Positions 35,916-41,579 of a stretch of 41,579 nt of DNA are shown here, in pieces (the first letter of the stretch is position 1; each line of letters opens with the position of its first letter). The stretch is taken from the NCBI GenBank assembly GCA_902767015.1, contig CACXFV010000085.1, forward strand, positions 1 to 41,579, read 5' to 3'. The position numbers were made by a program, and so were the translations under genes. The DNA is from an uncultured Lachnospiraceae bacterium. Its GTDB lineage: Bacteria; Bacillota; Clostridia; Lachnospirales; Lachnospiraceae. The notes beneath the pieces were generated by a model. The model was given only the letters and a program-made list of their open reading frames with translations, was not told the DNA's origin and made no database searches.

Positions 35916-36022
35916 CTAAGTGAGTAAAACATTTGTGTGACTGCATGACGGGGCGAACCTCTGCCACAGGTTGGTGAAGGGTATCAGGGAACCGGAATAT
36001 CAATAGTAGATCATAAAAAAAC

Positions 36023-36113
36023 AAGATATCACAGAATAGCGTTGTTAAAATAACCGGCAGTTCTATGTCAGGATGTTTAATAACGCTATTCTGCTACCAC
36101 GCTTCGGTATCTT
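36023..36113 (+). promoter_or_regulatory. long inverted repeat in the ABC-F leader
   Basis: 36032-36049 pairs with 36076-36093 over 18 bp with one G-U (core CAGAATAGCGTT / AACGCTATTCTG). AAGATA (36023-36028) and TATCTT (36108-36113) can close an outer stem, and TACC/GGTA (36095-36109) offers a competing hairpin. No T tract follows. It is about 50 nt upstream of the ABC-F start codon. Confidence 0.6.
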
Positions 36114-36160
36114 GGCATAGAAAGAAAAAACGGACAATACAAAGAGAAAGGACAGTACGG

Positions 36161-37723
36161 ATGATTTTGAATGTAACCAATTTAAGTCATGGCTTTGGAG
36201 ACAGAGCTATCTTTCATAATGTTTCCTTCCGTTTATTAAAAGGAGAACACATAGGATTAGTAGGAGCAAATGGAGAGGGAAAATCCAACTTTATGAATAT
36301 TGTTACGGGAAAGCTCATGCCCGATGAAGGAAAAGTAGAGTGGAATAAGAATGTGAGGGTGGGGTATCTGGATCAGCATGCCGTGCTCGAACAGGGAATG
36401 ACAATTGAAAGCGTATTAAAATCAGCATTTTCATTTTTGTTTGAATTGGAAGCACGCATGAATGAAATATGTGACAAACTGGGAAATCCTGAAACAGATG
36501 AAAAAGAAATGAACGCAATGATGGAGGAACTTGGCACAATTCAGGAAACACTAACCGGCCATGATTTTTATACGATTGATGTGAAGGTAGAAGAGGTGGC
36601 AAGAGCACTGGGACTGTTGGAACTGTCGCTTGACCATGATGTAATGGATTTAAGCGGTGGACAGAGAACAAAGGTATTACTGGGGAAACTACTGCTTGAA
36701 AAGCCGGATATTTTATTGTTAGACGAGCCGACTAATTATCTTGATGCCAACCATATTGAATGGCTTAAGAGATATTTGCAGGAATATGAAAATGCATTTA
36801 TTCTTATTTCTCATGATATTCCCTTTTTGAACAGTGTTGTCAATCTTATCTATCATATGGATAATCAGGAGTTGAACCGATATGTGGGAAACTATGATAA
36901 GTTTCTTGAAGTGTACGAAATGAAAAAATCACAGTTAGAGGCAGCATATAAAAGGCAGCAGAAGGAGATCGATGATTTAAAAGATTTTGTGGCAAGAAAT
37001 AAGGCAAGGGTTGCCACAAGAAATATGGCAATGTCAAGACAGAAAAAGCTTGATAAAATGGATGTGATAGAGTTAAGGAAAGAAAAACCGAAACCGGAAT
37101 TTCATTTTAGAAATGCAAGACCGACAGGCAAAGTGATCTTTGAGACCAGTGATTTAGTGATTGGCTATGACAGTCAGGCACCGCTTTCCAAGCCGATTAA
37201 TCTGAGGATGGAGAGGGGCGAAAAAATAGCGGTAGTAGGCACCAACGGAATTGGAAAAACAACATTTTTAAAAAGTGTGTTAGGTATTATTCCACCGATT
37301 TCCGGCAGAGCAACACTTGGTGATTATCTTGAGATAGGATATTTCCAGCAGGAGATTAGTCCGTCCTCCCGTACCTGTATTGAGGAAATATGGGAGGAAT
37401 TTCCGGCCTATACCCAGTATGAGGTACGAAGTGCACTTGCCAAATGTGGTCTTACCACGAAGCATATTGAAAGCCTTGTGAAAGTATTAAGTGGTGGAGA
37501 ACAGGCAAAAGTGAGATTATGTAAACTGATTAACAGAGAAACCAATATACTGCTGTTGGACGAGCCGACCAACCACTTGGATGTGGATGCCAAGGAAGAG
37601 CTTAAGAAAGCCCTCACAGAGTACAAGGGAGGAATCTTACTGGTGTGTCATGAACCGGAATTTTATGAAGGAATTGTGGATAAAATATGGAATCTTGAAG
37701 AATTTTCGACATTGTCGGTATAA
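36161..37723 (+). CDS. ABC-F family ATPase
   Basis: 520 aa with two ABC domains and no membrane domain, so an ABC-F protein that acts on the ribosome E site (translation factor or antibiotic protection). Domain 1: Walker A GANGEGKS (35-42), signature LSGGQ, Walker B D188-E189 (LLLDEPTNYLD). Domain 2: Walker A GTNGIGKT (360-367), signature LSGGEQ, D467-E468 (LLLDEPTNHLD). The interdomain linker carries a KxK/R-rich helix (about 260-300). Start at ATG 36161, with AAAGGA about 9 nt upstream; an open frame reaches back to 36065 but lacks a site. A structured leader precedes it. Housekeeping or resistance subfamily cannot be told from the sequence. Confidence 0.93.
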   Translation: MILNVTNLSHGFGDRAIFHNVSFRLLKGEHIGLVGANGEGKSNFMNIVTGKLMPDEGKVEWNKNVRVGYLDQHAVLEQGMTIESVLKSAFSFLFELEARMNEICDKLGNPETDEKEMNAMMEELGTIQETLTGHDFYTIDVKVEEVARALGLLELSLDHDVMDLSGGQRTKVLLGKLLLEKPDILLLDEPTNYLDANHIEWLKRYLQEYENAFILISHDIPFLNSVVNLIYHMDNQELNRYVGNYDKFLEVYEMKKSQLEAAYKRQQKEIDDLKDFVARNKARVATRNMAMSRQKKLDKMDVIELRKEKPKPEFHFRNARPTGKVIFETSDLVIGYDSQAPLSKPINLRMERGEKIAVVGTNGIGKTTFLKSVLGIIPPISGRATLGDYLEIGYFQQEISPSSRTCIEEIWEEFPAYTQYEVRSALAKCGLTTKHIESLVKVLSGGEQAKVRLCKLINRETNILLLDEPTNHLDVDAKEELKKALTEYKGGILLVCHEPEFYEGIVDKIWNLEEFSTLSV

Positions 37724-37761
37724 AGTGTGAAAAAAGTTTCATGCATTGTGTTTAAACAAAT

Positions 37762-37824
37762 GCAATGTAATTGCATTGGCAATATGATTGCATTCGCAAT
37801 GTAAATGCATTGGCAATTTGCAGG
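37762..37824 (+). repeat. tandem 17-bp palindromic repeats upstream of the radical SAM gene
   Basis: Three near-identical 17-mers follow end to end: GCAATGTAATTGCATTG (37762-37778), GCAATATGATTGCATTC (37779-37795), GCAATGTAAATGCATTG (37796-37812), then a partial GCAATTTGCAGG. Each has CAAT...(G/A)CATT arms. Upstream, CATTG near 37744 and CAATG near 37764 extend the inverted pattern. The array runs up to the GGAGG of the next gene. Confidence 0.85.
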
Positions 37825-37834
37825 AGGTGTAAGT

Positions 37835-38782
37835 TTGAAAGAGTTTGAGGATTGTCAGCTTTGTCCGCGAAAGTGTCATGTGAACCGTCATAACGCTGTG
37901 GGATTTTGTGGCGTTTCGGATACCGTAAAGCTGGCAAGGGCAGCACTTCACTATATGGAGGAGCCATGCATCAGCGGTACGTCAGGAAGTGGAACTGTTT
38001 TTTTTGGCGGCTGCAACCTGAAATGTGTATATTGTCAGAATTACAGACTTTCACACGAAAATTATGGTGTGGAGGTCAGTGTGGAAAATCTGTCAGAAAT
38101 TTTTCTTGAGCTGCAGCGTATGGGGGCAAACAATATTAATCTGGTGACGGGTGTCATGTATATTCCACAGATTATGCAGGCAATTGATTTAATAAGGAAA
38201 AGGCTGACTATACCCATTGTATACAACAGCAGCGGCTATGAGAACGCAGAGACTATCCGATTATTGAAGGGCTATATTGATATCTATCTGGTAGATATCA
38301 AATATTATGACGATTTGTATGCCATCAGATATTCAGGGGTAAAGGATTATTTCGGATGCACTGTGGAAGCGGTGAGGGAAATGCTTCATCAACAGCAAAG
38401 GCCGGTATTTTTTGAGGGAAAAACCTTTGATGATGAGACGGCGCTGTTGCAATCCGGTGTCATCATAAGGCATCTTGTTCTTCCGGGCTTAAGACAGGAT
38501 TCTATCAGGATTTTAAGATATCTGGCAGAAGCTTTTGATAAGGACAGTTATCTGCTCAGTATTATGAGCCAGTTTACGCCGGTGTACCGGTGCAGTGAGT
38601 ACAAAGAGATTAACCGGAGAGTCACAACTTTTGAGTATGACAGTGTCGTGAAAGAAGCCCTCAGACTGGGGATGGATAATACTTATATTCAGGGGAGAGA
38701 CAGTGTTGGCACTGAGTATACGCCGGATTTTGAGAACCGGGGCATCCTCTCTCGCTATGATTCACAGGTCAGTCAACTGTGA
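37835..38782 (+). CDS. radical SAM protein, PflX-like, TTG start
   Basis: 315 aa. The radical SAM cluster motif CNLKCVYC is visible (C60, C64, C67), preceded by a second Cys group at the N terminus (C7, C10, C14, C25) that could bind another iron-sulfur centre. Later segments include GGCNLKC, TGVMYIPQ and VYNSSGYENAE. The layout matches the COG1313 group (PflX), which resembles glycyl-radical activating enzymes but whose substrate is not established. GGAGG (37823-37827) is 7 nt before TTG 37835; this start is preferred to the ATG at 37805, which lies within the tandem repeats. Single gene between the ABC-F gene and the aminopeptidase. Confidence 0.88.
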   Translation: MKEFEDCQLCPRKCHVNRHNAVGFCGVSDTVKLARAALHYMEEPCISGTSGSGTVFFGGCNLKCVYCQNYRLSHENYGVEVSVENLSEIFLELQRMGANNINLVTGVMYIPQIMQAIDLIRKRLTIPIVYNSSGYENAETIRLLKGYIDIYLVDIKYYDDLYAIRYSGVKDYFGCTVEAVREMLHQQQRPVFFEGKTFDDETALLQSGVIIRHLVLPGLRQDSIRILRYLAEAFDKDSYLLSIMSQFTPVYRCSEYKEINRRVTTFEYDSVVKEALRLGMDNTYIQGRDSVGTEYTPDFENRGILSRYDSQVSQL

Positions 38783-38875
38783 GTTGACGAATTTGCCAAG
38801 GAAAGGTATTATATGAATTGGAAAAAGGAAAAATGTGCAACATATCATTGATACAAAGAAAAATGGAGGTCAGCT

Positions 38876-40249
38876 ATGGAACGCGATAATGCATGGAAAA
38901 AGTATTCCAAAAAGGATTTGGAGGAATTAGAGTCGGTAAATAAAGAATACCGGGAATTTCTTGATAAGGGAAAGACAGAAAGAGAGTGTGTAAGGGAGAC
39001 TGTCAGACTTGCGAAGGAAGCAGGTTATAAAGATCTCTCGGAAATGATAGCGAAGGGAAAGAAAGTAAAGCCGGGAGACAGAGTATATCTCTCTTATATG
39101 GGAAAATCCATCGTACTGTTTCATATCGGAAAGAAACCGATAGAAGAAGGAATGAATATCCTGGGAGCACATATTGATTCGCCGAGAATCGATATTAAGC
39201 AGAATCCGCTATATGAAGATACAGAGTTAGCCTATCTTGACACACATTACTATGGTGGTATTAAAAAGTACCAGTGGGTAACAATACCCCTTGCCATCCA
39301 TGGTGTGGTTGTGAAACAGGACGGCACAGTATTAGAGATAGTCATCGGTGAGGAGGAGGACGATCCGGTTGTATTCATCTCAGACCTGCTGATACATCTT
39401 GCGCAGACACAGCTTGAGAAAAAAGGTTCCAAGGTTGTTGAGGGTGAGGATCTGAACATCATTGTAGGAAATATCCCTCTCAAAGAGGAGGAAAAAGATG
39501 CCGTTAAGAAAAACATTCTCAAACTGATACGGGAAAAATACGATTTTGAAGAAGAAGATTTTATATCAGCAGAGTTAGAAGTGGTACCGGCAGGAAAGGC
39601 GAGAGAAGCAGGGATAGACAGAAGCATGATTATGGCATATGGTCAGGATGACAGGTCATGTGCGTATACCTCCCTTGCAGCAATGCTTGACAAAAAGAAG
39701 GTTGATACAACGGCATGTGTTCTTTTGGTAGATAAAGAAGAAATAGGAAGTGTTGGTGCCACAGGAATGCAGTCCAAATTTTTTGAAAACACGGTTGCGG
39801 AATTGTTAGACAGAATGGGCATATACAGTGAACTGACGCTTAGAAGAGTGCTTGCCAATTCCAGAATGCTGTCCTCCGATGTGAGCGCCGCATTTGATCC
39901 GACCTATGCGTCAGTATTTGAAAAGAAAAACGCGGCTTATTTTTCAAAGGGAATCGTAATCAACAAATTTACCGGAAGAGGCGGAAAATCCGGCTCAAAT
40001 GATGCCAACGCCGAATATATCGGTCTGATAAGAAATATATTTGAAAAATATAAAGTTTCCTATCAGACAGCGGAACTGGGAAAAGTGGATCAGGGCGGCG
40101 GCGGAACCATCGCCTATATCATGGCATTATATGGAATGAATGTCATCGACAGCGGGGTTGCTGTTCTGAATATGCATGCACCATATGAGGTGGTAAGTAA
40201 AGCCGACATCTATGAGGCGAAGAAGGCCTATCTCGCTTTTATCTCATAG
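38876..40249 (+). CDS. M18 family aminopeptidase
   Basis: 457 aa metallo-aminopeptidase. Two-metal ligands are all visible: H99 (GAHIDSPR), D259 (GQDDRSC), E288/E289 (DKEEIGS), D335 (SSDVSA) and H434 (NMHAPYE). The enzyme removes N-terminal residues, often acidic ones, from peptides in the cytoplasm. GGAGG is 6 nt before the ATG. It is close in size to the lachnospiral and clostridial M18 enzymes. A convergent terminator follows at 40337-40378. Confidence 0.92.
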   Translation: MERDNAWKKYSKKDLEELESVNKEYREFLDKGKTERECVRETVRLAKEAGYKDLSEMIAKGKKVKPGDRVYLSYMGKSIVLFHIGKKPIEEGMNILGAHIDSPRIDIKQNPLYEDTELAYLDTHYYGGIKKYQWVTIPLAIHGVVVKQDGTVLEIVIGEEEDDPVVFISDLLIHLAQTQLEKKGSKVVEGEDLNIIVGNIPLKEEEKDAVKKNILKLIREKYDFEEEDFISAELEVVPAGKAREAGIDRSMIMAYGQDDRSCAYTSLAAMLDKKKVDTTACVLLVDKEEIGSVGATGMQSKFFENTVAELLDRMGIYSELTLRRVLANSRMLSSDVSAAFDPTYASVFEKKNAAYFSKGIVINKFTGRGGKSGSNDANAEYIGLIRNIFEKYKVSYQTAELGKVDQGGGGTIAYIMALYGMNVIDSGVAVLNMHAPYEVVSKADIYEAKKAYLAFIS

Positions 40250-40336
40250 AAAACCATTATTTGCAGAAAACTATATTTTATGGTGTCGGTGGCAAGAAAG
40301 CCATGCCGTTATTCGACAAATAGTATCAATTAATAT

Positions 40337-40378
40337 TTTTCAGCCGAAATGCTTCAATGTGAAAGTTTCGGCTGAAAA
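40337..40378. terminator. bidirectional terminator
   Basis: TTTTCAGCCGAAA (40337-40349) and TTTCGGCTGAAAA (40366-40378) form a perfect 13-bp stem, with T or A runs at both ends, between the aminopeptidase and the convergent HTH-like gene. Confidence 0.85.
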
Positions 40379-40382
40379 TGAT

Positions 40383-40919
40383 TTAGGAAATCTGATTGAG
40401 CTTTCGCTCACAAATTTTTTCAAGAATATAGTTGATATCCGGCAACATATAGATATCGTTTTCCAGACAATAGCGTATAACAAGATCGGATTTGGAGGAG
40501 TTGGTTAGCGCATATCCTGCAGATTTGAGAAGTGCTCTTGCTTCTACGATGTTCAGATCAAGACCAAAACAGATGGCGATCGCTTCCCATTTTTCCACGC
40601 TACGGGGAGAATCAGAGGAAAAAACCCTACTTTCTAATCCATATTCGTTGCAGATTGTGGCGGCTTTGAGCTCGCTTTCTGAAAGATATATATCCACAAT
40701 TTCTGAAAAGGATGCAGGATTTCCGTGAGCTGCATACCAACCCTCACATCGCTCCTTATCAGGATCATTTTTTAGCGTAAAATTCTGGAAAGCATAGCGG
40801 TCACTGTCACGTTCACGTACAAAATGCACTTGTATAAAATTCTTCGCATCTTCACAGTAAGACTCACATCTTTTTATATTCGCTTTCTGTACTATATTTG
40901 AAAATATTGACATAGCCAT
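40383..40919 (-). CDS. HTH-like protein with an AGYAL C-terminal tail, function unknown
   Basis: About 178 aa, no membrane segment. The C-terminal half (SFSEIVDIYLSESELKAATI through ARALLKSAGYALTNSSKSDL VIRYCL) resembles a divergent helix-turn-helix unit that Lachnospiraceae proteins often carry at the C terminus, where it reads LDETRDLLARAGFALS-type. The N-terminal half (EGWYAAHGNPASF region) is unlike any family I recognise. Start uncertain: ATG 40919, or ATG 40913; the frame reaches to 41012, but an extended -10 (TGG-TATGAT at 40954-40959) lies between, so the longer form would be upstream of the transcript start. It is convergent with the aminopeptidase and divergent from the flagellin gene. 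Function unknown. Confidence 0.65.
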   Translation of the reverse strand: MAMSIFSNIVQKANIKRCESYCEDAKNFIQVHFVRERDSDRYAFQNFTLKNDPDKERCEGWYAAHGNPASFSEIVDIYLSESELKAATICNEYGLESRVFSSDSPRSVEKWEAIAICFGLDLNIVEARALLKSAGYALTNSSKSDLVIRYCLENDIYMLPDINYILEKICERKLNQIS

Positions 40920-40953
40920 CACCACTTTCTTCTTTAATACCCAAACAATTACT

Positions 40954-40959
40954 ATCATA
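40954..40959 (-). promoter_or_regulatory. extended -10 promoter for the HTH-like gene
   Basis: On the minus strand TGG-TATGAT (TGn extended -10); the -35 region is poor. Transcription would start near 40947. Confidence 0.5.
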
Positions 40960-41072
40960 CCACAAAATTGAAAAAAATGGTAAAAAAATTGGAAATTGAT
41001 GATTACATTCACTGTATTTTCGTATAGAAATGGATTGATTTATAAAAAAATTTCAAAAAAGCTAAAAAGGGC

Positions 41073-41100
41073 TAAAGAGATGTATGATGTTTGACGATAT
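41073..41100 (+). promoter_or_regulatory. putative sigma-28 (SigD) flagellin promoter
   Basis: TAAA (41073-41076), 16 nt, GACGATAT (41093-41100), six of eight matches to GCCGATAA. The usual spacing is 15, so this is one longer. The expected sigma factor for late flagellar genes supports it. Confidence 0.5.
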
Positions 41101-41211
41101 AATAATGAATGTATTTTTATCAAATAGGTTTTGAAAAAGTATATGATGTCATGAGCGTACAAGGAGGTGCGATCGTAGCTGTTAGATTAATTTACAGATA
41201 TGGGAGATAAA

Positions 41212-41232
41212 AGCTTCAGGGAGGATGAAAAT
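41212..41232 (+). promoter_or_regulatory. GGA-loop hairpin over the flagellin ribosome binding site
   Basis: TTCA-GGGAGGA-TGAA forms a short stem that puts the GGGAGGA ribosome binding site in the loop. Earlier GGA motifs at 41161-41166 and 41202-41206 are also present. Such GGA loops resemble sites of CsrA, which represses flagellin translation in Bacillus. Confidence 0.4.
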
Positions 41233-41579
41233 ATGGTTATACAGCATAATATGCAGGCGATGAATACCAAAAGAAAGTTAGGGATTACGACTGGTTTGCA
41301 GTCAAAGTCTACTGAAAAATTGTCTAGTGGATATCGGATTAACAGGGCAGCAGATGATGCGGCAGGTCTTACTATATCAGAGAAGATGAGATGGCAGACA
41401 AGAGGTCTTAACAGGGCATCGAAAAATGCGGAGGATGCCATATCTCTTATTCAGACTGCAGAAGGCGCACTTGGTGAAGTTCATTCGATCTTGCAGAGAA
41501 TGAATGAGCTTGCCGTACAGGGAGCCAATGATACCAATACAGATGCGGACAGAGAGGCATTACAGAAGGAGATTGATGC
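41233..41579 (+). CDS. flagellin, N-terminal part (runs off the window)
   Basis: The last 347 nt encode 115 residues of a flagellin with no stop. The D0/D1 domain is clear: [17 protein letters not shown] at the start, [20 protein letters not shown] (about 36-55) and the [20 protein letters not shown] region. This is the major filament protein, exported by the flagellar type III apparatus. AGGGAGG lies 8 nt upstream of the ATG. A sigma-28-like promoter and a GGA-hairpin leader suggest late flagellar control. It is the only flagellar gene visible, but it implies motility; two chemoreceptor-like genes earlier in the window agree. Confidence 0.95.
   Translation, partial: MVIQHNMQAMNTKRKLGITTGLQSKSTEKLSSGYRINRAADDAAGLTISEKMRWQTRGLNRASKNAEDAISLIQTAEGALGEVHSILQRMNELAVQGANDTNTDADREALQKEID

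Larger units (their letters stand above)
40920..41232. other. intergenic region between the HTH-like gene and flagellin
   Basis: This gap of 313 nt holds the minus-strand extended -10 (40954-40959), a sigma-28-like site (41073-41100), an isolated AAGGAGG at 41161-41167 with only a three-codon frame after it, and the GGA-rich flagellin leader (41190-41232). Confidence 0.6.

Noticed and set aside
36065-36160. Longer start of the ABC-F protein
   Set aside because: No ribosome binding site at the upstream ATG, and the added residues are not family-like; the stretch contains an inverted repeat.
37762-37824. CRISPR array
   Set aside because: The 17-bp units are contiguous with no spacers, so they are tandem palindromes, not a CRISPR array.
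40920-41012. N-terminal extension of the HTH-like protein
   Set aside because: The extra residues are hydrophobic and AT-rich, and the likely promoter lies within them.
41167-41178. Mini gene after AAGGAGG at 41161
   Set aside because: GTG CGA TCG TAG is only three codons, so the site is more likely part of the flagellin leader.

Overview
This window looks like a stretch of chromosome from a motile, starch-using Clostridia species, most likely a Lachnospiraceae (Roseburia, Agathobacter or Butyrivibrio-like). The evidence is AT-rich DNA with strong AGGAGG ribosome binding sites, a secreted type I pullulanase with a C-terminal membrane anchor, the murB-rapZ-whiA-crh order typical of Firmicutes, an O2-sensitive biosynthetic style, and a flagellin gene at the right edge. 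The family assignment is inference; no species is claimed.

Layout. (1) 1-382: 3' end of a 23S rRNA gene and its trailer, with no 5S gene visible. (2) 383-6903: a HAD hydrolase, then a starch/glycogen block with a surface pullulanase, a small membrane-anchored CBM41-like protein and a cytoplasmic pullulanase. (3) 6978-10173, minus strand: an L,D-transpeptidase with a Thr-rich tail and CTP synthase. (4) 10623-16822: ftsH, uvrC, hprK (behind a promoter and a leader with a duplicated palindromic element) and a ROK glucokinase. (5) 17043-20647: murB-rapZ-whiA, a Crh-like HPr with Glu in place of the catalytic His15, and a DUF1540 protein. (6) 20714-22124: the infC-rpmI-rplT operon with an L20-type attenuator leader and an AUU start codon for infC. 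(7) 22286-23103: a very short cytoplasmic chemoreceptor-like protein and tRNA-Asn next to a truncated copy of its own 5' half. (8) 23247-32145: leuB-ilvD, ilvB, serC-serA, a small unknown protein and a DUF1015 protein, so branched-chain amino acid and serine synthesis. (9) 32319-40249: a chemoreceptor with a multi-span membrane domain, a membrane transglutaminase-like protein, an ABC-F ATPase, a PflX-like radical SAM protein behind tandem 17-bp palindromes, and an M18 aminopeptidase. (10) 40383-41579: a minus-strand HTH-like protein and the start of a flagellin gene.

How the genes work together. The two pullulanases would debranch alpha-glucan outside and inside the cell, and glucokinase would phosphorylate the glucose released. 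HprK and the Crh-like protein (Ser46 kept, His15 lost) are the expected sensor and corepressor parts of carbon catabolite control. The amino-acid block makes Leu/Val/Ile precursors and serine. Surface and motility genes (L,D-transpeptidase, transglutaminase-like protein, two chemoreceptor-type proteins, flagellin) are spread through the window.

I do not see a defence island, prophage, transposase or CRISPR array. The least explained signals are in non-coding DNA: the duplicated palindromic element in the hprK leader, the tandem palindromes upstream of the radical SAM gene, the half-tRNA before tRNA-Asn, and several structured leaders (DUF1540, ABC-F, chemoreceptor, flagellin).
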